Assembly: GCA_964057225.1 (NCBI GenBank)
Contig: OZ059894.1
Coordinates: 22,846,476 to 22,910,475 of the forward strand
Origin: Auanema rhodensis
Taxonomy: Eukaryota > Nematoda > Chromadorea > Rhabditida > Rhabditidae
DNA length: 64,000 bases
Direction: 5' to 3'
Shown piece after piece: positions 10,294 to 22,856 of the stretch. The notes beneath the pieces were generated by a model. That model was not told where the DNA came from. It saw only the letters and a list, made by a program, of their open reading frames with translations, and did not search any database. Made by a program: the position numbers and the translations under genes. Within the stretch, counting starts at the first letter, position 1; each line of letters starts with the position of its first letter.

Positions 10294-11833
10294 ATGTACA
10301 CTCAACATTGCTTCCAAAAACATTTTGACAAAAATTTTTTCGAAAAATTTCAAAATAATTTAGCAAAAAGTAGATGTTTTTAGATTCCTTTTTTCAAGGC
10401 AAAGACGATGGACAATGTTATTCAACGAAAAAATTAATTCTTCAGGGTGAAAATCGAGGATATAAGTGTGAACTTATATCAGTTGATATCTCGGTGCATT
10501 TTTAAGTTAGCGCAAATCTGATAACACAGATCGACGCAGCTTAAAAATCCGCATCGAATGCACTATACTACATTAAGAAACGCTTAATACAAAAATTAGT
10601 TATGATCGTTTGAAAAATGATGCATTAGTGTATGTTGAGTTTCCATGTACACTCAACATTGCTTCCAAAAACATTTTGACAAAAATTTTTTCGAAAAATT
10701 TCAAAATAATTTAGCAAAAAGTAGATGTTTTTAGATTCCTTTTTTCAAGGCAAAGACGATGGACAATGTTATTCAACGAAAAAATTAATTCTTCAGGGTG
10801 AAAATCGAGGATATAAGTGTGAACTTATATCAGTTGATATCTCGGTGCATTTTTAAGCTAGCGCAAATCTGATAACACAGATCGACGCAGCTTAAAAATC
10901 CGCATCGAATGCACTATACTACATTGAGAAACGCTTGATACAAAAATTAGTTATGATCGTTTGAAAAATGATGCATTAGTGTATGTTGAGTTTCCATGTA
11001 CACTCAACATTGCTTCCAAAAACATTTTGACAAAAATTTTTTCGAAAAATTTCAGAATAATTTAGCAAAAAGTAGATGTTTTTAGATTCCTTTTTTCAAG
11101 GCAAAGACGATGGTCAATGTTATTCAACGAAAAAATCAATTCTTCAGGGTGAAAATCGAGGATATAAGTGTGAACTTATATCAGTTGATATCTCGGTGCA
11201 TTTTTAAGCTAGCGCAAATCTGATAACACAGATCGACGCAGCTTAAAAATCCGCATCGAATGCACTATACTACATTAAGAAACGCTTAATACAAAAATTA
11301 GTTATTATCGTTTGAAAAATGATGCATTAGTGTATGTTGAGTTTCCATGTACACTCAACATTGCTTCCAAAAACATTTTGACAAAAATTTTTTCGAAAAA
11401 TTTCAAAATAATTTAGCAAAAAGTAGATGTTTTTAGATTCCTTTTTTCAAGGCAAAGACGATGGACAATGTTATTCAACGAAAAAATTAATTCTTCAGGG
11501 TGAAAATCGAGGATATAAGTGTGAAATTTCGAAAAATTTCATAATAATTTAGCAAAAAGTAGATGTTTTTAGATTCCATTTTTCAAGGCAAAGACGATGG
11601 ACATTGTTATTCAACGAAAAAATTAATTCTTCAGGGTGAAAATCGAGGATATAAGTGTGAACTTATATCAGTTGATATCTCGGTGCATTTTTAAGCTAGC
11701 GCAAATCTGATAACACAGATCGACGCAGCTTAAAAATCCGCATCGAATGCACTATACTACATTAAGAAACGCTTAATACAAAAATTAGTTATGATCGTTT
11801 GAAAAATGATGCATTAGTGTATGTTGAGTTTCC
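10294..11833. repeat. 1,540-bp HOR, copy 1 (A2, A3, G3, compound A/T)
   Basis: The order is A2 (10294), A3 with GCTTGATA (10645), G3 with GTTATTATCG (10996) and a 487-bp compound unit (11347). The GCTTGATA variant (10932-10940) and the T in GTTATTATCG (11301-11310) recur exactly 1,540 bp downstream. Sequence agreement with copy 2 extends from about 10085 to 11757, longer than one period, as expected of a tandem duplication. It ends where the last unit reads CTACATTAAG rather than CCACATTGAA. Confidence 0.93.
11347..11833. repeat. 487-bp compound monomer (A-type left part, T-type right part)
   Basis: The left part has A-type CAAAAT and GACAATG, unlike the T-type left part of the 676 unit. The junction, GTGAA followed by ATTTCG at 11521-11530, is identical to that one. 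The right part has T-type CATAAT, CCATTTTT and GACATTG, then ends CTACATTAAG. An identical junction with a different upstream monomer implies one ancestral deletion followed by recombination upstream of the junction. Confidence 0.92.
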
Positions 11834-13373
11834 ATGTACACTCAACATTGCTTCCAAAAACATTTTGACAAAAATTTTTTCGAAAAATTTCAAAATAATT
11901 TAGCAAAAAGTAGATGTTTTTAGATTCCTTTTTTCAAGGCAAAGACGATGGACAATGTTATTCAACGAAAAAATTAATTCTTCAGGGTGAAAATCGAGGA
12001 TATAAGTGTGAACTTATATCAGTTGATATCTCGGTGCATTTTTAAGTTAGCGCAAATCTGATAACACAGATCGACGCAGCTTAAAAATCCGCATCGAATG
12101 CACTATACTACATTAAGAAACGCTTAATACAAAAATTAGTTATGATCGTTTGAAAAATGATGCATTAGTGTATGTTGAGTTTCCATGTACACTCAACATT
12201 GCTTCCAAAAACATTTTGACAAAAATTTTTTCGAAAAATTTCAAAATAATTTAGCAAAAAGTAGATGTTTTTAGATTCCTTTTTTCAAGGCAAAGACGAT
12301 GGACAATGTTATTCAACGAAAAAATTAATTCTTCAGGGTGAAAATCGAGGATATAAGTGTGAACTTATATCAGTTGATATCTCGGTGCATTTTTAAGCTA
12401 GCGCAAATCTGATAACACAGATCGACGCAGCTTAAAAATCCGCATCGAATGCACTATACTACATTGAGAAACGCTTGATACAAAAATTAGTTATGATCGT
12501 TTGAAAAATGATGCATTAGTGTATGTTGAGTTTCCATGTACACTCAACATTGCTTCCAAAAACATTTTGACAAAAATTTTTTCGAAAAATTTCAGAATAA
12601 TTTAGCAAAAAGTAGATGTTTTTAGATTCCTTTTTTCAAGGCAAAGACGATGGTCAATGTTATTCAACGAAAAAATCAATTCTTCAGGGTGAAAATCGAG
12701 GATATAAGTGTGAACTTATATCAGTTGATATCTCGGTGCATTTTTAAGCTAGCGCAAATCTGATAACACAGATCGACGCAGCTTAAAAATCCGCATCGAA
12801 TGCACTATACTACATTAAGAAACGCTTAATACAAAAATTAGTTATTATCGTTTGAAAAATGATGCATTAGTGTATGTTGAGTTTCCATGTACACTCAACA
12901 TTGCTTCCAAAAACATTTTGACAAAAATTTTTTCGAAAAATTTCAAAATAATTTAGCAAAAAGTAGATGTTTTTAGATTCCTTTTTTCAAGGCAAAGACG
13001 ATGGACAATGTTATTCAACGAAAAAATTAATTCTTCAGGGTGAAAATCGAGGATATAAGTGTGAAATTTCGAAAAATTTCATAATAATTTAGCAAAAAGT
13101 AGATGTTTTTAGATTCCATTTTTCAAGGCAAAGACGATGGACATTGTTATTCAACGAAAAAATTAATTCTTCAGGGTGAAAATCGAGGATATAAGTGTGA
13201 ACTTATATCAGTTGATATCTCGGTGCATTTTTAAGCTAGCGCAAATCTGATAACACAGATCGACGCAGCTTAAAAATCCGCATCGAATGCACTATACCAC
13301 ATTGAAAAACGCTTAATACAAAAATTAGTTATGATCGTTTGAAAAATGATGCATTAGTGTATGTTGAGTTTCC
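11834..13373. repeat. 1,540-bp HOR, copy 2 (A2, A3, G3, compound A/T)
   Basis: It has the same four-part order as copy 1, with GCTTGATA at 12472-12480, GTTATTATCG at 12841-12850 and the compound junction at 13061-13070. Its tail (CCACATTGAAAAAC near 13298) matches the compound unit at 676-1162 rather than copy 1, so it joins the duplicated T/C segment that follows. Confidence 0.93.
12887..13373. repeat. 487-bp compound monomer, third copy
   Basis: The left part is A type as at 11347, the junction is at 13066-13067, and the right part is T type ending CCACATTGAA as at 676-1162. It therefore combines the left half of the second copy with the right half of the first. Confidence 0.92.
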
Positions 13374-15204
13374 ATGTACACTCAACATTGCTTCCAAAAA
13401 CATTTTGACAAAAATTTTTTCGAAAAATTTCAGAATAATTTAGCAAAAAGTAGATGTTTTCAGATTCCTTTTCTCAAGGCAAAGACGATGGTCAATGTTA
13501 TTCAACAAAAAAATCAATTCTTCAGGGTGAAAATCGAGGATATAAGTGTGAACTTATATCAGTTGATATCTCGGTGCATTTTTAAGCTAGCGCAAATCTG
13601 ATAACACAGATCGACGCAGCTTAAAAATCCGCATCGAATGCACTATACTACATTGAGAAACGCTTAATACAAAAATTAGTTATGATCGTTTGAAAAATGA
13701 TGCATTAGTGTATGTTGAGTTTCCATGTACACTCAACATTGCTTCCAAAAACATTTTGACAAAAATTTTTTCGAAAAATTTCATAATAATTTAGCAAAAA
13801 GTAGATGTTTTTAGATTCCATTTTTCAAGGCAAAGACGATGGACATTGTTATTCAACGAAAAAATTAATTCTTCAGGGTGAAAATCGAGGATATAAGTGT
13901 GAACTTATATCAGTTGATATCTCGGTGCATTTTTAAGCTAGCGCAAATCTGATAACACAGCTCGACGCAGCTTAAAAATCCGCATCGAATGCACTATACC
14001 ACATTGAGAAACGCTTAATACAAAAATTAGTTATGATCGTTTGAAAAATGATGCATTAGTGTATGTTGAGTTTCCATGTACACTCAACATTGCTTCCAAA
14101 AACATTTTGACAAAAATTTTTTCGAAAAATTTCAGAATAATTTAGCAAAAAGTAGATGTTTTCAGATTCCTTTTCTCAAGGCAAAGACGATGGTCAATGT
14201 TATTCAACGAAAAAATCAATTCTTCAGGGTGAAAATCGAGGATATAAGTGTGAACTTATATCAGTTGATATCTCGGTGCATTTTTAAGCTAGCGCAAATC
14301 TGATAACACAGATCGACGCAGCTTAAAAATCCGCATCGAATGCACTATACTACATTGAGAAACGCTTAATACAAAAATTAGTTATGATCGTTTGAAAAAT
14401 GATGCATTAGTGTATGTTGAGTTTCCATGTACACTCAACATTGCTTCCAAAAACATTTTGACAAAAATTTTTTCGAAAAATTTCAGAATAATTTAGCAAA
14501 AAGTAGATGTTTTTAGATTCCTTTTTTCAAGGCAAAGACGATGGTCAATGTTATTCAACGAAAAAATCAATTCTTCAGGGTGAAAATCGAGGATATAAGT
14601 GTGAACTTATATCAGTTGATATCTCGGTTTATTTTTAAGCTAGCGCAAATCTGATAACACAGATCGACGAGGCTTAAAAATCCGCATCGAATGCACTATA
14701 CTATATTGAGAAACGCTTAATACAAAAATTAGTTATGATAGTTTGAAAAATGATGCATTAGTGTATGTTGAGTTTCCATGTACACTCAACATTGCTTCCA
14801 AAAACATTTTGACAAAAATTTTTTCGAAAAATTTCAGAATAATTTAGCAAAAAGTAGATGTTTTTAGATTCCTTTTTTCAAGGCAAAGACGATGGTCAAT
14901 GTTATTCAACGAAAAAATCAATTCTTCAGGGTGAAAATCGAGGATATAAGTGTGAACTTATATCAGTTGATATCTCGGTGCATTTTTAAGCTAGCGCAAA
15001 TCTGATAACACAGATCGACGCAGCTTAAAAATCCGCATCGAATGCACTATACTACATTGAGAAACGCTTAATACAAAAATTAGTTATGATCGTTTGAAAA
15101 ATGATGCATTAGTGTATGTTGAGTTTCCATGTACACTCAACATTGCTTCCAAAAACATTTTGACAAAAATTTTTTCGAAAAATTTCAGAATAATTTAGCA
15201 AAAA
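13066..15204. repeat. Segmental copy of 855-2993 at an offset of 12,211 bp
   Basis: Starting at the compound junction, the order T tail, C variant (13374, with CAACAAAAAA), T (13725), C (14076), G1 (14427), G2 (14778) matches 855-2993. I saw two differences: C at 13961 for A at 1750, and A at 14740 for C at 2529. Agreement ends at 15205, where a K unit begins to differ (C for G). The left limit coincides with the compound junction, beyond which the upstream monomers are of different types. Confidence 0.9.
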
Positions 15205-16533
15205 CTAGATGTTTTCAGATTCCTTTTTTTCAAGGCAAAGACGATGGTCAATGTTATTCAACGAAAAAATCAATTCTTCAGGGTGAAAATCGAGGATATA
15301 AGTGTGAACTTATATCAGTTGATATCTCGGTGCATTTTTAAGCTAGCGCAAATCTGATAACACAGATCGACGCAGCTTAAAAATCCGCATCGAATGCACT
15401 ATACTACATTAAGAAACGCTTAATACAAAAATTAGTTATGATCGTTTGAAAAATGATGCATTAGTGTATGTTGAGTTTCCATGTACACTCAACATTGCTT
15501 CCAAAAACATTTTGACAAAAATTTTTTCGAAAAATTTCAAAATAATTTAGCAAAAAGTAGATGTTTTTAGATTCCTTTTTTCAAGGCAAAGACGATGGAC
15601 AATGTTATTCAACGAAAAAATTAATTCTTCAGGGTGAAAATCGAGGATATAAGTGTGAACTTATATCAGTTGATATCTCGGTGCATTTTTAAGTTAGCGC
15701 AAATCTGATAACACAGATCGACGAGGCTTAAAAATCCGCATCGAATGCACTATACTATATTGAGAAACGCTTAATACAAAAATTAGTTATGATCGTTTGA
15801 AAAATGATGCATTAGTGTATGTTGAGTTTCCATGTACACTCAACATTGCTTCCAAAAACATTTTGACAAAAATTTTTTCGAAAAATTTCAGAATAATTTA
15901 GCAAAAAGTAGATGTTTTTAGATTCCTTTTTTCAAGGCAAAGACGATGGTCAATGTTATTCAACGAAAAAATCAATTCTTCAGGGTGAAAATCGAGGATA
16001 TAAGTGTGAACTTATATCAGTTGATATCTCGGTGCATTTTTAAGCTAGCGCAAATCTGATAACACAGATCGACGCAGCTTAAAAATCCGCATCGAATGCA
16101 CTATACTACATTGAGAAACGCTTAATACAAAAATTAGTTATGATCGTTTGAAAAATGATGCATTAGTGTATGTTGAGTTTCCATGTACACTCAACATTGC
16201 TTCCAAAAACATTTTGACAAAAATTTTTTCGAAAAATTTCAGAATAATTTAGCAAAAAGTAGATGTTTTTAGATTCCTTTTTTCAAGGCAAAGACGATGG
16301 TCAATGTTATTCAACGAAAAAATCAATTCTTCAGGGTGAAAATCGAGGATATAAGTGTGAACTTATATCAGTTGATATCTCGGTGCATTTTTAAGCTAGC
16401 GCAAATCTGATAACACAGATCGACGCAGCTTAAAAATCCGCATCGAATGCACTATACTACATTGAGAAACGCTTAATACAAAAATTAGTTATGATCGTTT
16501 GAAAAATGATGCATTAGTGTATGTTGAGTTTCC
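15129..16533. repeat. K2-A1-G2-G2 tetramer
   Basis: The units are K2 (15129, 352 bp), A1 (15481), G2 (15832), G2 (16183), 1,405 bp in total. All these types occur inside the 11-mer HOR, but this order is not a full copy of it; the order A1 G2 G2 K2 A1 G2 K1 from 15481 onward does match 3620-6078. Confidence 0.88.
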
Positions 16534-18290
16534 ATGTACACTCAACATTGCTTCCAAAAACATTTTGACAAAAATTTTTTCGAAAAATTTCAGAATAATT
16601 TAGCAAAAACTAGATGTTTTCAGATTCCTTTTTTTCAAGGCAAAGACGATGGTCAATGTTATTCAACGAAAAAATCAATTCTTCAGGGTGAAAATCGAGG
16701 ATATAAGTGTGAACTTATATCAGTTGATATCTCGGTGCATTTTTAAGCTAGCGCAAATCTGATAACACAGATCGACGCAGCTTAAAAATCCGCATCGAAT
16801 GCACTATACTACATTAAGAAACGCTTAATACAAAAATTAGTTATGATCGTTTGAAAAATGATGCATTAGTGTATGTTGAGTTTCCATGTACACTCAACAT
16901 TGCTTCCAAAAACATTTTGACAAAAATTTTTTCGAAAAATTTCAAAATAATTTAGCAAAAAGTAGATGTTTTTAGATTCCTTTTTTCAAGGCAAAGACGA
17001 TGGACAATGTTATTCAACGAAAAAATTAATTCTTCAGGGTGAAAATCGAGGATATAAGTGTGAACTTATATCAGTTGATATCTCGGTGCATTTTTAAGTT
17101 AGCGCAAATCTGATAACACAGATCGACGAGGCTTAAAAATCCGCATCGAATGCACTATACTATATTGAGAAACGCTTAATACAAAAATTAGTTATGATCG
17201 TTTGAAAAATGATGCATTAGTGTATGTTGAGTTTCCATGTACACTCAACATTGCTTCCAAAAACATTTTGACAAAAATTTTTTCGAAAAATTTCAGAATA
17301 ATTTAGCAAAAAGTAGATGTTTTTAGATTCCTTTTTTCAAGGCAAAGACGATGGTCAATGTTATTCAACGAAAAAATCAATTCTTCAGGGTGAAAATCGA
17401 GGATATAAGTGTGAACTTATATCAGTTGATATCTCGGTGCATTTTTAAGCTAGCGCAAATCTGATAACACAGATCGACGCAGCTTAAAAATCCGCATCGA
17501 ATGCACTATACTACATTGAGAAACGCTTAATACAAAAATTAGTTATGATCGTTTGAAAAATGATGCATTAGTGTATGTTGAGTTTCCATGTACACTCAAC
17601 ATTGCTTCCAAAAACATTTTGACAAAAATTTTTTCGAAAAATTTCAGAATAATTTAGCAAAAACTAGATGTTTTCAGATTCCTTTTTTTCAAGGCAAAGA
17701 CGATGGTCAATGTTATTCAACGAAAAAATCAATTCTTCAGGGTGAAAATCGAGGATATAAGTGTGAACTTATATCAGTTGATATCTCGGTGCATTTTTAA
17801 GCTAGCGCAAATCTGATAACACAGATCGACGCAGCTTAAAAATCCGCATCGAATGCACTATACTACATTGAGAAACGCTTAATACAAAAATTAGTTATGA
17901 TCGTTTGAAAAATGATGCATTAGTGTATGTTGAGTTTCCATGTACACTCAACATTGCTTCCAAAAACATTTTGACAAAAATTTTTTCGAAAAATTTCAGA
18001 ATAATTTAGCAAAAAGTAGATGTTTTTAGATTCCTTTTTTCAAGGCAAAGACGATGGTCAATGTTATTCAACGAAAAAATCAATTCTTCAGGGTGAAAAT
18101 CGAGGATATAAGTGTGAACTTATATCAGTTGATATCTCGGTGCATTTTTAAGCTAGCGCAAATCTGATAACACAGATCGACGCAGCTTAAAAATCCGCAT
18201 CGAATGCACTATACTACATTGAGAAACGCTTAATACAAAAATTAGTTATGATCGTTTGAAAAATGATGCATTAGTGTATGTTGAGTTTCC
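16534..18290. repeat. 5-monomer HOR, copy 1 (K2 A1 G2 K1 G2, 1,757 bp)
   Basis: The units are K2 (16534), A1 (16886), G2 (17237), K1 (17588), G2 (17940). The first four types recur at 18291-19696 with a 1,757-bp offset. The K2-A1-G2-K1 part also matches 4673-6078 and 8536-9941, so this 5-mer derives from the same pool as the 11-mer. Confidence 0.88.
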
Positions 18291-20048
18291 ATGTACACTC
18301 AACATTGCTTCCAAAAACATTTTGACAAAAATTTTTTCGAAAAATTTCAGAATAATTTAGCAAAAACTAGATGTTTTCAGATTCCTTTTTTTCAAGGCAA
18401 AGACGATGGTCAATGTTATTCAACGAAAAAATCAATTCTTCAGGGTGAAAATCGAGGATATAAGTGTGAACTTATATCAGTTGATATCTCGGTGCATTTT
18501 TAAGCTAGCGCAAATCTGATAACACAGATCGACGCAGCTTAAAAATCCGCATCGAATGCACTATACTACATTAAGAAACGCTTAATACAAAAATTAGTTA
18601 TGATCGTTTGAAAAATGATGCATTAGTGTATGTTGAGTTTCCATGTACACTCAACATTGCTTCCAAAAACATTTTGACAAAAATTTTTTCGAAAAATTTC
18701 AAAATAATTTAGCAAAAAGTAGATGTTTTTAGATTCCTTTTTTCAAGGCAAAGACGATGGACAATGTTATTCAACGAAAAAATTAATTCTTCAGGGTGAA
18801 AATCGAGGATATAAGTGTGAACTTATATCAGTTGATATCTCGGTGCATTTTTAAGTTAGCGCAAATCTGATAACACAGATCGACGAGGCTTAAAAATCCG
18901 CATCGAATGCACTATACTATATTGAGAAACGCTTAATACAAAAATTAGTTATGATCGTTTGAAAAATGATGCATTAGTGTATGTTGAGTTTCCATGTACA
19001 CTCAACATTGCTTCCAAAAACATTTTGACAAAAATTTTTTCGAAAAATTTCAGAATAATTTAGCAAAAAGTAGATGTTTTTAGATTCCTTTTTTCAAGGC
19101 AAAGACGATGGTCAATGTTATTCAACGAAAAAATCAATTCTTCAGGGTGAAAATCGAGGATATAAGTGTGAACTTATATCAGTTGATATCTCGGTGCATT
19201 TTTAAGCTAGCGCAAATCTGATAACACAGATCGACGCAGCTTAAAAATCCGCATCGAATGCACTATACTACATTGAGAAACGCTTAATACAAAAATTAGT
19301 TATGATCGTTTGAAAAATGATGCATTAGTGTATGTTGAGTTTCCATGTACACTCAACATTGCTTCCAAAAACATTTTGACAAAAATTTTTTCGAAAAATT
19401 TCAGAATAATTTAGCAAAAACTAGATGTTTTCAGATTCCTTTTTTTCAAGGCAAAGACGATGGTCAATGTTATTCAACGAAAAAATCAATTCTTCAGGGT
19501 GAAAATCGAGGATATAAGTGTGAACTTATATCAGTTGATATCTCGGTGCATTTTTAAGCTAGCGCAAATCTGATAACACAGATCGACGCAGCTTAAAAAT
19601 CCGCATCGAATGCACTATACTACATTGAGAAACGCTTAATACAAAAATTAGTTATGATCGTTTGAAAAATGATGCATTAGTGTATGTTGAGTTTCCATGT
19701 ACACTCAACATTGCTTCCAAAAACATTTTGACAAAAATTTTTTCGAAAAATTTCAGAATAATTTAGCAAAAACTAGATGTTTTCAGATTCCTTTTTTTCA
19801 AGGCAAAGACGATGGTCAATGTTATTCAACGAAAAAATCAATTCTTCAGGGTGAAAATCGAGGATATAAGTGTGAACTTATATCAGTTGATATCTCGGTG
19901 CATTTTTAAGCTAGCGCAAATCTGATAACACAGATCGACGCAGCTTAAAAATCCGCATCGAATGCACTATACTACATTAAGAAACGCTTAATACAAAAAT
20001 TAGTTATGATCGTTTGAAAAATGATGCATTAGTGTATGTTGAGTTTCC
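18291..20048. repeat. 5-monomer HOR, variant copy 2 (K2 A1 G2 K1 K2, 1,758 bp)
   Basis: The first four units repeat copy 1; the fifth is K2 (19697) instead of G2. The five-unit order followed by A2 is the same as at 8536-10293 (offset 9,755 bp), showing that this segment and the earlier one share an origin. Confidence 0.9.
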
Positions 20049-21101
20049 ATGTACACTCAACATTGCTTCCAAAAACATTTTGACAAAAATTTTTTCGAAA
20101 AATTTCAAAATAATTTAGCAAAAAGTAGATGTTTTTAGATTCCTTTTTTCAAGGCAAAGACGATGGACAATGTTATTCAACGAAAAAATTAATTCTTCAG
20201 GGTGAAAATCGAGGATATAAGTGTGAACTTATATCAGTTGATATCTCGGTGCATTTTTAAGTTAGCGCAAATCTGATAACACAGATCGACGCAGCTTAAA
20301 AATCCGCATCGAATGCACTATACTACATTAAGAAACGCTTAATACAAAAATTAGTTATGATCGTTTGAAAAATGATGCATTAGTGTATGTTGAGTTTCCA
20401 TGTACACTCAACATTGCTTCCAAAAACATTTTGACAAAAATTTTTTCGAAAAATTTCAAAATAATTTAGCAAAAAGTAGATGTTTTTAGATTCCTTTTTT
20501 CAAGGCAAAGACGATGGACAATGTTATTCAACGAAAAAATTAATTCTTCAGGGTGAAAATCGAGGATATAAGTGTGAACTTATATCAGTTGATATCTCGG
20601 TGCATTTTTAAGTTAGCGCAAATCTGATAACACAGATCGACGCAGCTTAAAAATCCGCATCGAATGCACTATACTACATTAAGAAACGCTTAATACAAAA
20701 ATTAGTTATGATCGTTTGAAAAATGATGCATTAGTGTATGTTGAGTTTCCATGTACACTCAACATTGCTTCCAAAAACATTTTGACAAAAATTTTTTCGA
20801 AAAATTTCAAAATAATTTAGCAAAAAGTAGATGTTTTTAGATTCCTTTTTTCAAGGCAAAGACGATGGACAATGTTATTCAACGAAAAAATTAATTCTTC
20901 AGGGTGAAAATCGAGGATATAAGTGTGAACTTATATCAGTTGATATCTCGGTGCATTTTTAAGCTAGCGCAAATCTGATAACACAGATCGACGCAGCTTA
21001 AAAATCCGCATCGAATGCACTATACTACATTGAGAAACGCTTGATACAAAAATTAGTTATGATCGTTTGAAAAATGATGCATTAGTGTATGTTGAGTTTC
21101 C
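20049..21101. repeat. A-type run: A2, A2, A3
   Basis: Two consecutive A2 units (20049, 20400), both with GTTAGC and ATTAAG, are followed by A3 with GCTTGATA (20751). The parallel segment at 10294-10995 has a single A2 before A3, so one A2 was gained here or lost there: a one-monomer copy-number change of 351 bp. Confidence 0.9.
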
Positions 21102-22856
21102 ATGTACACTCAACATTGCTTCCAAAAACATTTTGACAAAAATTTTTTCGAAAAATTTCAGAATAATTTAGCAAAAAGTAGATGTTTTTAGATTCCTTTT
21201 TTCAAGGCAAAGACGATGGTCAATGTTATTCAACGAAAAAATCAATTCTTCAGGGTGAAAATCGAGGATATAAGTGTGAACTTATATCAGTTGATATCTC
21301 GGTGCATTTTTAAGCTAGCGCAAATCTGATAACACAGATCGACGCAGCTTAAAAATCCGCATCGAATGCACTATACTATATTGAGAAACGCTTAATACAA
21401 AATTTAGTTATGATCGTTTGGAAAATGATGCATTAGTGTATGTTGAGTTTCCATGTACACTCAACATTGCTTCCAAAAACATTTTGACAAAAATTTTTTC
21501 GAAAAATTTCAGAATAATTTAGCAAAAAGTAGATGTTTTTAGATTCCATTTTTCAAGGCAAAGACGATGGACAATGTTATTCAACGAAAAAATCAATTCT
21601 TCAGGGTGAAAATCGAGGATATAAGTGTGAACTTATATCAGTTGATATCTCGGTGCATTTTTAAGCTAGCGCAAATCTGATAACACAGATCGACGCAGCT
21701 TAAAAATCCGCATCGAATGCACTATACTACATTAAGAAACGCTTAATACAAAAATTAGTTATGATCGTTTGAAAAATGATGCATTAGTGTATGTTGAGTT
21801 TCCATGTACACTCAACATTGCTTCCAAAAACATTTTGACAAAAATTTTTTCGAAAAATTTCAAAATAATTTAGCAAAAAGTAGATGTTTTTAGATTCCTT
21901 TTTTCAAGGCAAAGACGATGGACAATGTTATTCAACGAAAAAATTAATTCTTCAGGGTGAAAATCGAGGATATAAGTGTGAACTTATATCAGTTGATATC
22001 TCGGTGCATTTTTAAGCTAGCGCAAATCTGATAACACAGATCGACGCAGCTTAAAAATCCGCATCGAATGCACTATACTACATTGAGAAACGCTTGATAC
22101 AAAAATTAGTTATGATCGTTTGAAAAATGATGCATTAGTGTATGTTGAGTTTCCATGTACACTCAACATTGCTTCCAAAAACATTTTGACAAAAATTTTT
22201 TCGAAAAATTTCAGAATAATTTAGCAAAAAGTAGATGTTTTTAGATTCCTTTTTTCAAGGCAAAGACGATGGTCAATGTTATTCAACGAAAAAATCAATT
22301 CTTCAGGGTGAAAATCGAGGATATAAGTGTGAACTTATATCAGTTGATATCTCGGTGCATTTTTAAGCTAGCGCAAATCTGATAACACAGATCGACGCAG
22401 CTTAAAAATCCGCATCGAATGCACTATACTACATTAAGAAACGCTTAATACAAAAATTAGTTATGATCGTTTGAAAAATGATGCATTAGTGTATGTTGAG
22501 TTTCCATGTACACTCAACATTGCTTCCAAAAACATTTTGACAAAAATTTTTTCGAAAAATTTCAAAATAATTTAGCAAAAAGTAGATGTTTTTAGATTTC
22601 TTTTTTCAAGGCAAAGACGATGGACAATGTTATTCAACGAAAAAATTAATTCTTCAGGGTGAAAATCGAGGATATAAGTGTGAACTTATATCAGTTGATA
22701 TCTCGGTGCATTTTTAAGCTAGCGCAAATCTGATAACACAGATCGACGCAGCTTAAAAATCCGCATCGAATGCACTATACTATATTGAGAAACGCTTAAT
22801 ACAAAATTTAGTTATGATCGTTTGGAAAATGATGCATTAGTGTATGTTGAGTTTCC
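21102..22856. repeat. Transition block with first P units and a paired rare variant
   Basis: The order is G-like (21102), P (21453), A3 (21804), G3 (22155), A-like (22506). The units at 21102 and 22506 both end CTATAT and both carry AAAATTTAG plus TTTGGAAAATG near their ends. This linked rare pair occurs 1,404 bp apart, and each unit is followed by a P unit, which suggests a 4-monomer duplication blurred by conversion. This is where CCATTTTT/GACAATG/TCAATT monomers first appear. Confidence 0.82.
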
